This document shows, piece by piece, positions 10,857 through 20,412 of a stretch of DNA of 64,000 nt. The number at the start of each line of letters is the position of its first letter. Within the stretch, counting starts at the first letter, position 1. This DNA comes from Pseudorasbora parva (taxonomy: Eukaryota; Chordata; Actinopteri; Cypriniformes; Gobionidae), in contig NC_090191.1 of the NCBI RefSeq assembly GCF_024679245.1, positions 38,290,982-38,354,981 on the forward strand. Reading direction: 5' to 3'. The position numbers and the translations under genes were made by a program. The notes under the pieces were generated by a model. It saw only the letters and a program-made list of their open reading frames with translations. It ran no database searches and was not told where the DNA came from.

Positions 10857-12115
10857 ATTTTATTTTATTTTTTTATCTTATAAACACGAACACATTTTAA
10901 CAACTAAAAACCTGGTTAAAATAAAATTAACGTGTGTATTTATATATTAATAACAATTAAAAATGTGTACATTTTTGGGTAAACGTTAGTTTCTGGATCC
11001 CAAAACAGGCATCCTAACGTTCTCGGTTAGCCAGGAAAGTTTTCTTTACGTAAATATAATATTCCCTGTTGGTTTGGAGAACGTTCCCCCATCCTTCCCA
11101 GAACGTGCCCGGAACGGTCCTCTAATCTACTCCGATACCTGCTGCATGACTGATCATCCACCACTCCCACCTGACGCGTCCCATACGCGGCATGGAAGAC
11201 GGATGACTGGACGTAAATAATCAGACGAGTCATGGCTTGGTAAACAATCATGGCTTGTTTTAAACTTGTTTAAACACTGTACCACAGCCAGGTTGTACGT
11301 GCCAAATAACAATGGCTTGCTTCAAAACAATATACGCAAAGATGAACATGAATGGAAAGAGGCTGTAAGAAAGTCATAGGCTTATGCAGATGAAAAAACT
11401 ACGTTACAAATTGGGCATAACAATCAGAATTGGTGAGCATTCCTTTAACAGACAGGGAATAAAGAGCCAGATAAGGCGCCAGTTTTTATGTTTGTTTATA
11501 TACTGCCTAATTTAATGTCTTTTTTAAAATAGAAATAATCTTTTTTAATTATGACATGTTATTAATGGAGAGAGATTTTACTCTTGAATAAAAAGGTTTT
11601 TTTGTGTGCTTTCTTTGTGTGCTGTTGTGCTGTTTACAATAATGCAATATCAATAGAGATTGAGGGGACAGACGTCACGTGATATTATTCATTTTGGCTC
11701 TGTTGCACTGAACTAATCTGCATTGTTAGGATGACAAAAAAATTAGCTTCGGTTCAGTGATGTTTCAGTGATGCAAGAGTTCAAGGTATGGGCCAGCTAC
11801 ACATAATAAAACATAATAAATGTCAACCGTTTTACGATAGAAAGGTTAAACGACCGAGGGCAATCCAGTAATCTACTTTTTTTTTCTTTTTTCTTTTTTT
11901 TCAAACGTAATTGCCATTTTGATTTTGAAATGAATAGGCATATGGCCTAATTTATGTGATTCTAATCCATGTAATTCGTTTGAAAAAGAAACATTAAAGT
12001 TTACTTAACTTTTCTTTTGCATACATTTTAAAGTACAATTTATATGGAATTAAGTAAACTCTACTTAACTGTTAAGTAAACAGTATTATGTATACACCGT
12101 CTACATATTAATAAT
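10857..12115. other. intergenic, no gene seen
   Basis: AT-rich sequence upstream of the tymp promoter. Open frames are short and resemble no family. No repeat with clear ends was recognised. Confidence 0.5.
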
Positions 12116-12910
12116 AATAATAATAATAATAGATTTTATTTATAATGCACTTTTCATTCCGAAGAATCTCAAAGTGCAACAAGGGGGGGGGGGGATAACA
12201 CAAAAAATGAAATAAAAGTAAAAATATAGAATACTACAAACAATCAACCAACACAGAAAACAGAACAGAAACAGAGCTGATGGTGAACAGAAACAGAGCT
12301 GATGGTGAACAGAAAACAGCTGATGGTGGAAGTCTCTGTTAGCTCCGCAGCACACTGTGGTCCACTCCATGTTTTAAATTTCTCCCAGCGGCAGTGTGTC
12401 CTGATGATATTGCCGAGGCAGGACAGCTGAAGACCAGATGATGGGTCTTCGTGACGATTCAAACGATGGGGATCGCCGCAGCACCATGCAGGAGGCAGAA
12501 CATTTTTCCGGGGACTTCTGTGGACACACCGGGGTCGGCGCAGATGTCCAAGCCGCTCCACGGCCGCAATGCAGGACGGAACAGCGGCGCAGCCGAGAAG
12601 CGGAACATCCCAACATCATGCCGGACGCCGATTACGATGGCCCAGATGACGCTAGCCCGGTGCAAACTTCAGCCACCATGCAGCTTAAGCCCAAGGGAGA
12701 CCACCAGTGAGCAGTCGCGGCGAGAAACATCAAATGTCCTCCAAACCAGAACCAACCAACTGCAGCAATTCAAACGTAAACATAAGAAGCGGTGGAAAAC
12801 GGCGAAACGAGGAACAACGTCCTCTCAGTGGCTGCCAGCAATCAGCAACAGCCCCAATTGTAGCTCTGACTGTTAGACTAGTCACAAACATAAGGAAATA
12901 AAATAAAATC
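12116..12910 (-). mobile_element. GC-rich retroelement-like fragment with ATT tail
   Basis: An (ATT)n run is joined to GCACTTTTCATTCCGAAGAA, a tail motif also found inverted at 49637-49700. Behind it comes a GC-rich block (about 12380-12850) in otherwise AT-rich DNA, ending in an A-rich stretch. This looks like a retroposed fragment. The plus-strand frame 12451-12876 (141 aa) resembles nothing I know and is not called a gene. Confidence 0.4.
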
Positions 12911-13412
12911 TAAATCTAATAGGACAGTAAAATAATTTTGTAATTACACTCAATACCTACCCGAACACACCAATACACAGTTGGTAACATTTGATGGACC
13001 GTTTTTAAATGTGAATGTGTCATTTTGATTACATAATGAACTCTAAACGTAAACGTAACACTAAAACAGTTTAAATAGAGCTAAATATCAACTTTATTAG
13101 TTATCCATGCCCCAGTGCATGATGGGAACATTACTACCAGAAAAGTCGACCTTCGAGTATAACTTGAGTACTAATATTTTACTTAGTTTTTTATTCTTAC
13201 CTGAACTAACTTTTTCATGTAGCCTATAAATTACCTTTGTTCACCACAGAATATTTTTTATTAACTATTTATTATGTGAATGTGAGCATATTTTGAAATA
13301 AAAAGAAGACTTATCATTTGCAAATTGTTGAAATGCATTATAATATAATAATATTAATTCCAGATATGTTACTATAGCCTATTATTCTTTAAAATCCCTT
13401 TAAATCCAGGGC
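12911..13412. other. intergenic, no gene seen
   Basis: AT-rich sequence left of the retrotransposon target site. Nothing recognisable. Confidence 0.5.
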
Positions 13413-13417
13413 CATGA
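13413..13417. repeat. left target-site duplication CATGA
   Basis: The five bases CATGA directly precede the 5' LTR and recur directly behind the 3' LTR (18561-18565). A 5-bp duplication is typical of Ty3/Gypsy integrases. Confidence 0.93.
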
Positions 13418-13849
13418 TGTCACGGTTCATGGATTCCCTGTCTCACTCTTGGGTGCGTGTTGAATGTAGGTGAGGGCGGAGCCTGGGATTGGCTCATCAC
13501 GCACCTGTGGCTGATCACCTGCACCAGCTGCAACTCATCACCTTCACCCTATTTAGTCTCTCTGTTTCTCTCTTGTCTTTGTCAGAGCGTTGTTGGATGT
13601 TTCCCCTTGTGTCTCCGTGTTGGTTGTCGTTTCCCCCTTCCGTGAAACGCTGGATCCCTTCCCGGATTACCTGTACCGACCTCCCGAGTCACAGCTGCTC
13701 ACAGCCTGCCCGTGTCGCCAACAGAGCCTCTCTCACTGCTCTGTCTTATCCGGACTTCTTCACTGTTCTGAGTTTTGACTTCTGTGACACTATCCGTCTA
13801 ATAAACTGAATTACTTGCTTTTGAATCCTGCCTCTGTGAATCCGTTACA
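13418..13849 (+). repeat. 5' LTR
   Basis: Starts TGTCACGG and ends GTTACA (TG...CA). It holds a TATTTAG box (13550-13556), the presumed RNA start at 13581 and an AATAAA at 13800-13805, so U3, R and U5 can be drawn. By eye every base agrees with the 3' LTR. Confidence 0.96.
13550..13591 (+). promoter_or_regulatory. LTR promoter and self-primer sequence
   Basis: TATTTAG at 13550-13556 is followed 31 bases later by GTCAGAGCGTT (13581-13591). This 11-mer is the exact reverse complement of the PBS at 13851-13861. If transcription starts at 13581, the RNA 5' end can fold back onto the PBS, as known for Tf1 and its relatives. Confidence 0.75.
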
Positions 13850-13850
13850 G

Positions 13851-13861
13851 AACGCTCTGAC
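13851..13861 (+). other. primer-binding site (self-priming type)
   Basis: AACGCTCTGAC begins one base behind the 5' LTR. No TGG typical of a tRNA 3'-CCA primer is next to the LTR. Its perfect complement lies within R of the LTR. Confidence 0.75.
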
Positions 13862-13866
13862 CAACC

Positions 13867-14799
13867 ATGGATTCAGCGAGTATCAACGCCCTACTGACCA
13901 GCAGCAACGAGAGACTGGACCAGCAGGAGGCGAACTTAACTGCCACAGGACAGGCAGTACACACCTTGGTGGCACGGGTGGCCGAGCTGACCCAACAGAT
14001 GCAACAACTCGTCGGTCCCACTGTGCCCGACCCACCGCCGATTCCCCACACACCATCTGCCTCGCGGCAACCGGAACCACGTCTGCCTACCCCCGAGAAT
14101 TATGCCGGTGAGAGCAATTATTGCAGAGCCTTCCTTACCAAGTGTTCCTTGTTTTTCGCTCTTCAACCGCAGACTTTCAACACAGAGAGATCCAAGGTGG
14201 CATTCGTCCTCACCCTGCTCTCCGGACGAGCCGCACTTTGGGGAACGGCGGTGTGGGAGAACCAACATCCTTGCTGCTCCTCGTTCCAGACGCTGGCGGC
14301 AGAGATGAGAAGGGTGTTTGACCGAGCGGTGACCGGAAGAGAAGCGGCACGTCAACTCGCAGAGCTCCGCCAAGGTAACCGCTCGGTCTCGGATTATTCC
14401 ATCGAGTTCCGCACCCTGGCCGCCGAGTGCAAGTGGAACGAGGAGGCACAGTGGGACATGTTACTGCATGGGCTGGCTGACCGCATCCAGAAGGAGATAT
14501 TCGCCATCGACCTTCCGGAGAAGATTGACGGTCTCATTGATCTTGCTTTGAGGGTGGACGCTCGTCTGAGTCGGCTGAGGTCCAGGATGGAGCCTCAGCA
14601 TGGGAGTGTCGAATGCCCTCAGGCCAGCGCTACGGATGCGGTCAGCTACACCTTCGACCCGGAGCCCATGCAGGTGGGTCGAGCTCGGCTCTCCCGGGAG
14701 GAGAAGGCGAGACGGAGATCCCGTGGTCTTTGCCTGTACTGCGGCGGGAACGGACACCTGCTAGACTCCTGCCCGGTAAAAGACCACGCCCGGCGGTAA
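13867..14799 (+). CDS. gag: retrotransposon Gag (capsid-nucleocapsid)
   Basis: The 310-residue Gag would form the cytoplasmic particle that packages the element RNA. It starts at the first ATG after the PBS ([10 protein letters not shown]). An N-terminal helical stretch with heptad-like spacing (about residues 14-45) is followed by a Ty3/Gypsy-type capsid domain (about 90-240: [19 protein letters not shown], then [19 protein letters not shown]). A CX2CX4HX4C zinc knuckle ([14 protein letters not shown]) stands near residues 289-302. The frame ends TAA at 14799 and overlaps the pol frame, which is -1 relative to it. It is intact. The domain reading is from pattern recall, not from a profile search. 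Confidence 0.93.
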   Translation: MDSASINALLTSSNERLDQQEANLTATGQAVHTLVARVAELTQQMQQLVGPTVPDPPPIPHTPSASRQPEPRLPTPENYAGESNYCRAFLTKCSLFFALQPQTFNTERSKVAFVLTLLSGRAALWGTAVWENQHPCCSSFQTLAAEMRRVFDRAVTGREAARQLAELRQGNRSVSDYSIEFRTLAAECKWNEEAQWDMLLHGLADRIQKEIFAIDLPEKIDGLIDLALRVDARLSRLRSRMEPQHGSVECPQASATDAVSYTFDPEPMQVGRARLSREEKARRRSRGLCLYCGGNGHLLDSCPVKDHARR

Positions 14800-17700
14800 A
14801 AGGAAGGCTACTGTCGGGCGGGATCTCCGTGGAAAAGACCTCATCCTCCACTCTCCTCCCGGTGAGATTGCTGTGGGCAGCTCAGGATTATTCCAGCCTC
14901 GCCCTCCTCGACTCGGGAGCGGAAGGTAACTTCATTGACTCTGCCCTTGCTCACAAACTTAACATACCCACCATTGCACTCAAGAACACCATCTCTGTCA
15001 ACGCACTCAACGGACAAGTTCTCCCTGACATTTCATTCACCACTGAACCACTTACACTGATCACTTCCGGCAACCACACCGAACGCATTTCATTTTTCAT
15101 CCTGGACTCCCCTTTGGCTCCCGTTGTCCTCGGTCACCCTTGGCTGGAGTTACACAATCCAAGGGTTGACTGGGGACAAAACTCTGTGTCTGCGTGGAGT
15201 GATAAATGTTATGAGTCTTGTTTGGTGTCTGCTTGTTCGTCTGTTTCTCGTTCTGTTTTTCAGAGTGAGGCGGTGAATCTGTCTAACGTGCCTCCGGAGT
15301 ACCTCGACCTGAAGGAAGTGTTCAGTAAGTCCCGAGCTGCTTCTCTCCCTCCGCATCGTCCCTATGACTGTGCTATAGATTTACTCCCAGGTAAGTCTCC
15401 GCCTAAGGGCAAACTATACTCTCTTTCTATTCCAGAGAGGGAGGCCATGGAGAAATATATTTCTGATTCTCTAGCCTCCAAATTCATCCGCCCTTCCTCT
15501 TCTCCAGCGGGGGCGGGGTTCTTCTTCGTGGGGAAGAAGGATGGTTCTCTGCGACCTTGCATTGATTACCGAGGGCTGAATAACATCACGGTAAAGAATA
15601 CCTATCCTTTGCCGTTGATGTCTTCAGCTTTCGAGAGGTTACAGGGAGCATCCGTCTTCACGAAGTTGGACTTACGTAACGCTTATCATTTGGTTCGCAT
15701 CAGGGAGGGGGATGAATGGAAAACCGCATTTAACACCCCCAGGGGGCATTTTGAATACTTGGTCATGCCTTTCGGCCTTTCCAACTCCCCAGCGGTTTTC
15801 CAGGCACTCGTCAATGATGTGTTGAGAGACATGGTCGACCAATTCATATATGTCTACCTGGATGACATTTTGATTTTTTCTTCGTCTCTCCAGGAACATG
15901 TTCGACACGTCAGACGAGTGCTTCAGAGGTTGCTAGAGAATGGGCTTTTTGTCAAGGCGGAGAAATGCGCTTTTCATGCACAGTCTGTTCCTTTTTTAGG
16001 GTACATCGTGTCATCGGAGGGAATGCGCATGGATCCCGACAAGGTTAAGGCTGTGATGGATTGGCCAAGTCCAGATTCCCGTAAGGCCCTACAGAGGTTT
16101 CTGGGGTTCGCCAATTTCTATCGGCGTTTTATTCGCAATTTCAGCCAACTAGCCGCACCTCTGACTGCCTTGACCTCTCCCCGAACGACGTTCAGGTGGT
16201 CCGATACAGCTGAGGCTGTATTCGCCAAACTCAAAAGCCGCTTTGTTTCGGCTCCCATCTTAGTCGCCCCTGATTCCACACGTCAGTTCGTGGTAGAGGT
16301 CGACGCGTCAGAGGTGGGGGTAGGAGCGGTTCTTTCACAGCGCTCTCCCTCAGATGACAAGATGCACCCGTGCGCGTTTTTCTCCCATCGTCTTTCTCCT
16401 GCCGAACGCAATTATGACATTGGTAACAGAGAGTTGTTGGCCGTCAAGTTAGCATTGGAGGAGTGGCGTCATTGGCTTGAAGGGTCGGGGGTACCTTTTA
16501 TTGTATGGACGGATCATAAGAACCTTGAATATATTAGATCTGCTAAAAGACTCAACTCCAGGCAGGCTCGGTGGGCACTTTTTTTCGGACGTTTTGACTT
16601 TGTTCTCTCGTACCGCCCTGGGTCTAAAAACATCAAACCCGACTCTTTATCTCGTATTTTTGATGCTTCCGAACGCCCGGTTACTCCCGAGTGTATTTTG
16701 CCAGAGAAGATAGTTATCTCTACACTCACATGGGAGATCGAATCGAAGGTCAAAGTGGCCTTAGAAGGGGTAACGCCCCCGCCCGGCGGCCCACCGAGTT
16801 GTTTATTCGTTCCGGAGGGGTTAAGATCCGAGGTCCTCAAATGGGGTCACTGCTCCAACATTGCCTGTCATCCAGGGGTAAACCGCACTTGCAGTTTAAT
16901 AAAGCAACGATTTTGGTGGCCACTTATGGCTCGCGACATTCGCAGTTTCGTTTTGGCTTGCTCGGTCTGTGCGGTTGGTAAGACATCTAACCAACCTCCC
17001 CAGGGGTTACTTCAGCCGCTGTCTGTTCCTTCGAGACCCTGGTCCCACATCGCTCTAGATTTTGTTACCGCCCTCCCGCCCTCCCAGGGCAAGACGGTCG
17101 TTTTGACCGTCGTGGACCGATTCTCGAAGGCAGCACATTTCATTCCCTTGCCCAAATTACCCTCAGCCAAGGAGACAGCGGTATCTGTAGTAGATCACGT
17201 CTTTCGGTTACATGGCCTCCCGATGGACGTGGTCTCCGACAGAGGTTCCCAATTTGTGTCCAAATTTTGGCAGGAGTTTTGTAAATTACTAGGAGCCACG
17301 GTTAGTCTGTCTTCGGGTTATCACCCCCAAAGCAACGGTCAGACCGAGAGAGCCAATCAGGATCTGGAGAGAGTGTTGCGATGTTTGGTATCCAAGAATC
17401 CTTCATCCTGGAGCCAGCAACTCTCTATGGTTGAGTACGCTCATAACTCGTTACCAGTGTCATCTACGGGCCTTTCGCCATTTGAGTGTAGTGTAGGTTA
17501 CCAGCCACCTATTTTTCCTAGTCTGGATTCCGAGGTCGCGGTCCCCTCTGTTCACGCCTTTATCCAGAGGTGTCATCGCACATGGACCAGAGCCCGTGAG
17601 ACTCTGCTCCAGGTGGGAGCGCGCACCAAGGCTAAAGCCGACCGCCACCGGTCTAAGCCTCCCGTTTACGTCGTCGGTCAAAAAGTGTGGCTTTCTACCA

Positions 17701-18116
17701 AGAACATTCCTCTCCGCTCCGTATCTAATAAACTTGCTCCCAAATTTATCGGCCCGTTCACTGTCACCAAGATCATTAGTCCGGTGACAGTCCGCCTCAA
17801 ACTCCCTCCGGCGTACAGGAGGATTCATCCCGCCTTCCATGTATCCAAAATCAAACCTGTTTTTCACTCCCACCTTAATCCGCCAGTCCCGGTTCCCCCA
17901 CCGCCGCGACTCGTAGATGGGGAACCAACTTATTCGGTTAATCGCATTCTGGATTCTAGACGGAGGGGACGCGGTTTCCAGTACTTGGTGGACTGGGAAG
18001 GTTACGGTCCGGAGGAGAGAAGTTGGGTTCCTGCTAGGGACATTCTGGATCACTCCCTTATTGATGATTACAATCAACAGGTAAGGTCGGCTGGGAGCGT
18101 CAGGGGACGCTCCTAG
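14613..18116 (+). CDS. pol: retrotransposon Pol: PR-RT-RH-IN-chromodomain
   Basis: An open frame of 1167 codons, counted here from its first ATG; the real product is probably a Gag-Pol fusion made by a -1 frameshift in the 14613-14799 overlap. Protease: LLDSGAEG (about 98-105). Reverse transcriptase: the catalytic YLDD is at 415-418. RNase H: VEVDAS near 562 and TDHKNLEY. Integrase: an HHCC zinc finger ([10 protein letters not shown]...CSVC) near 745-785, then the DDE core ([20 protein letters not shown]). C-terminus: a chromodomain (YSVNRILD to [12 protein letters not shown], about 1106-1150), which in chromoviruses steers integration to marked chromatin. No stop or frameshift interrupts it. 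The first ~50 residues from the ATG overlap gag and are probably not used. Confidence 0.95.
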   Translation: MPSGQRYGCGQLHLRPGAHAGGSSSALPGGEGETEIPWSLPVLRRERTPARLLPGKRPRPAVKGRLLSGGISVEKTSSSTLLPVRLLWAAQDYSSLALLDSGAEGNFIDSALAHKLNIPTIALKNTISVNALNGQVLPDISFTTEPLTLITSGNHTERISFFILDSPLAPVVLGHPWLELHNPRVDWGQNSVSAWSDKCYESCLVSACSSVSRSVFQSEAVNLSNVPPEYLDLKEVFSKSRAASLPPHRPYDCAIDLLPGKSPPKGKLYSLSIPEREAMEKYISDSLASKFIRPSSSPAGAGFFFVGKKDGSLRPCIDYRGLNNITVKNTYPLPLMSSAFERLQGASVFTKLDLRNAYHLVRIREGDEWKTAFNTPRGHFEYLVMPFGLSNSPAVFQALVNDVLRDMVDQFIYVYLDDILIFSSSLQEHVRHVRRVLQRLLENGLFVKAEKCAFHAQSVPFLGYIVSSEGMRMDPDKVKAVMDWPSPDSRKALQRFLGFANFYRRFIRNFSQLAAPLTALTSPRTTFRWSDTAEAVFAKLKSRFVSAPILVAPDSTRQFVVEVDASEVGVGAVLSQRSPSDDKMHPCAFFSHRLSPAERNYDIGNRELLAVKLALEEWRHWLEGSGVPFIVWTDHKNLEYIRSAKRLNSRQARWALFFGRFDFVLSYRPGSKNIKPDSLSRIFDASERPVTPECILPEKIVISTLTWEIESKVKVALEGVTPPPGGPPSCLFVPEGLRSEVLKWGHCSNIACHPGVNRTCSLIKQRFWWPLMARDIRSFVLACSVCAVGKTSNQPPQGLLQPLSVPSRPWSHIALDFVTALPPSQGKTVVLTVVDRFSKAAHFIPLPKLPSAKETAVSVVDHVFRLHGLPMDVVSDRGSQFVSKFWQEFCKLLGATVSLSSGYHPQSNGQTERANQDLERVLRCLVSKNPSSWSQQLSMVEYAHNSLPVSSTGLSPFECSVGYQPPIFPSLDSEVAVPSVHAFIQRCHRTWTRARETLLQVGARTKAKADRHRSKPPVYVVGQKVWLSTKNIPLRSVSNKLAPKFIGPFTVTKIISPVTVRLKLPPAYRRIHPAFHVSKIKPVFHSHLNPPVPVPPPPRLVDGEPTYSVNRILDSRRRGRGFQYLVDWEGYGPEERSWVPARDILDHSLIDDYNQQVRSAGSVRGRS

Positions 18117-18128
18117 GGGGAGGGGTAC
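18112..18128 (+). other. polypurine tract
   Basis: AGGGGGAGGGG followed by TAC borders the 3' LTR and would prime plus-strand DNA synthesis. It overlaps the end of pol by a few bases. Confidence 0.85.
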
Positions 18129-18560
18129 TGTCACGGTTCATGGATTCCCTGTCTCACTCTTGGGTGCGTGTTGAATGTAGGTGAGGGCGGAGCCTGGGAT
18201 TGGCTCATCACGCACCTGTGGCTGATCACCTGCACCAGCTGCAACTCATCACCTTCACCCTATTTAGTCTCTCTGTTTCTCTCTTGTCTTTGTCAGAGCG
18301 TTGTTGGATGTTTCCCCTTGTGTCTCCGTGTTGGTTGTCGTTTCCCCCTTCCGTGAAACGCTGGATCCCTTCCCGGATTACCTGTACCGACCTCCCGAGT
18401 CACAGCTGCTCACAGCCTGCCCGTGTCGCCAACAGAGCCTCTCTCACTGCTCTGTCTTATCCGGACTTCTTCACTGTTCTGAGTTTTGACTTCTGTGACA
18501 CTATCCGTCTAATAAACTGAATTACTTGCTTTTGAATCCTGCCTCTGTGAATCCGTTACA
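18129..18560 (+). repeat. 3' LTR
   Basis: 432 bp, the same length as and by eye identical to the 5' LTR, beginning TGTCACGG and ending GTTACA. The 11-base self-primer copy lies at 18292-18302. Confidence 0.96.
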
Positions 18561-18565
18561 CATGA
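18561..18565. repeat. right target-site duplication CATGA
   Basis: Matches 13413-13417. Confidence 0.93.
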
Positions 18566-19254
18566 TCAATTCATGATATTCTTCAAATTTTGCGATGCCC
18601 CTCTAAAGCGGGAGGCACTGTGCTTTTGTTTAATAATTAGGCTATATCTTGTGTAATATAAATTATTGGTAACGCTTCATAAAAAACATTCATGAATGAG
18701 AACAACTGTTGGTATGATGAGCATGTGTCTGTAATGATAACTTTAGTATAGCTACTTTAATATCTTATATCTTTACTTCATATTTAATATGTAAGTCACT
18801 GATCTGTATTTTATGGCGCAGGGCTTGTCACATGGAAAAGTTTTCACAAGAGCCGTTTGTCAGTAACCAAAGGTTTGGAGTCAAAAGTCCAATTGCATAA
18901 ATGCTTTTAGCACTGCTGGCCTCAAATGGTTCAAAACTGCTAAATTAGGACTCTTTTGTGACGTCTATCCTCCCAAAATAAATTCCACTATCATAATAGG
19001 TAATTATGAATCATGTGTGTGTGGGTTTTTGTAAGCAACATAATGAATTAAACATAATGAAATAATAAAACCACACTGTAAAAAAGCCTAATATATGTAA
19101 TTTTAAGGAAAAATTAGGACCTCTATTTTTTTTTTAAATAAAATGCAGGTTAGGAATGGTGTCACGTTTTATGTGTTGGAATTTTATGCAGTTTATTAGC
19201 TCCATTTTTTTTGGGCCAAAACATTTTTTTTATTTGCAAGTAAATATATAAGTT
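18566..19254. other. intergenic, no gene seen
   Basis: AT-rich sequence with short homopolymers. No coding or repeat structure recognised. Confidence 0.45.
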
Positions 19255-20412
19255 TTCTCTTTTTTACTGAACAATTAAAAAAAAATATTTCCCTTTTTAA
19301 AATTAAAAAGCGTAATTAGGTTGCCATAGTGACAACAGCGCCCATATAGTTCATTGAAAAATTAGTAAATATGCTTATGTTGTATGCAGATCAAGGGACG
19401 TCTTTGCAGCTTATAAATCATAAAAAATACTGATTTAAATATTTTAAAGATACTTTAATCAGTTGTCAATTTTATGAACTGATAAATCCCGTTTAATTTT
19501 CAGTTGATGAAGAGACAAAACATTGTAGCGCCTCCCATGTAATAAACTGTTACTTTTGTTTGTTACTTTTGATATGAAATAAACGCAGTCTCACACTGTC
19601 TGTTGCAACCGGAGCTTCTAAAGACAGCTGCAATGACCCCCCCCCCCCGATGACTTTACTAATCAACGATTGGCTCTTTTATTTAGAAGGCGGGGCTTAT
19701 CACCATTTGGGCGTCGCACTTAATCCCAATAAAGTCCACCATCTTCCTGATCATCGTGAACTGTTCATCTCTTCTGCTTTACCACCAGTTACATTACAAA
19801 ATATACAAATGAACATCAGAAGGTATGTTGAAAGATACAGTAAAGGTAAAACTTACTGAAATCCATATCATGTCTCATATAATTGCTTAATCAATGTTCC
19901 AGCAGAGGAAAGATGCCAATAAAACGGCTTGTAAACAATGTCATGTGTTAAATTTACCTGAGAAAAGCCATTCAATGACCATAAACTCGTTAGTCAGCTA
20001 GAAAAATTAACTCCAGAGCGGAGCTTTTTCATTTGAATGAAAAAGAGCATATTCATATTTTTACTGTTCTTCGATCATGTATATTTGAATAAATCCATCA
20101 AGTTTTATGAACACCATTTAAATGTTTATATTTCAAAAAAAGGAACTGGAGTAGAAACATAAGTCAGTTATTATTAAGTTAGTATTATAACTTGATTAAT
20201 ATAAAAACTGCCTAATGTGTTTATATATGCTACAAACAATAATGTAATGTAGTAACTGACTCGCTGTAGTTTACAGCATTAGTTAAGATATTTTTTTCCT
20301 TAAGAACATTTGCCATGTACTGTACCTGATACTGCATATATCCAAAATAATTGATATTGACTTGAAATTAAATCAAATCGAATCGTGAAATTTGTGTCAA
20401 TACCCATCCCTA
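19255..20412 (-). mobile_element. hAT-family copy related to the 58212-60671 element
   Basis: Reverse-complemented, this block begins TAGGGATGGGTATTGACAC and continues with ATTTCACGATTCGATTTGAT, CTAATGCTGTAA, GAGTCAGTTACTA and CATACCTTCTGATGTTCATT. The same motifs come in the same order at 58212-59940. The far (left) boundary is uncertain. A 69-residue frame inside (19650-19859) is not a gene. A C13-like run sits near 19637. Confidence 0.6.

Larger units (their letters stand above)
13418..18560 (+). mobile_element. complete sushi-type (chromovirus) LTR retrotransposon
   Basis: A 5143-bp element with two 432-bp LTRs that read identical, CATGA duplications, a PBS beside the 5' LTR, open gag and pol frames, and a purine-rich tract before the 3' LTR. 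Pol order is protease, reverse transcriptase, RNase H, integrase, chromodomain, which defines a Ty3/Gypsy chromovirus. There is no env. The self-priming relation places it in the Tf1/sushi group known from fish. It stands in the same-sense gap between shank3 and tymp but on the opposite strand. Identical LTRs and intact frames mean recent insertion. Confidence 0.96.

Noticed and set aside
12451..12876. Plus-strand frame of 141 codons
   Set aside because: Length is explained by high GC with few stops; no recognisable domain, and the block looks retroposed.
13457..13809. Frames inside the 5' LTR, repeated in the 3' LTR
   Set aside because: They lie within U3/R of the LTR and occur twice only because the LTRs are duplicated.
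13936..14373. Minus-strand frame of 145 codons opposite gag
   Set aside because: Shadow of gag; no family features.
17460..18134. Minus-strand frame of 224 codons opposite pol
   Set aside because: Antisense shadow of the integrase C-terminus.
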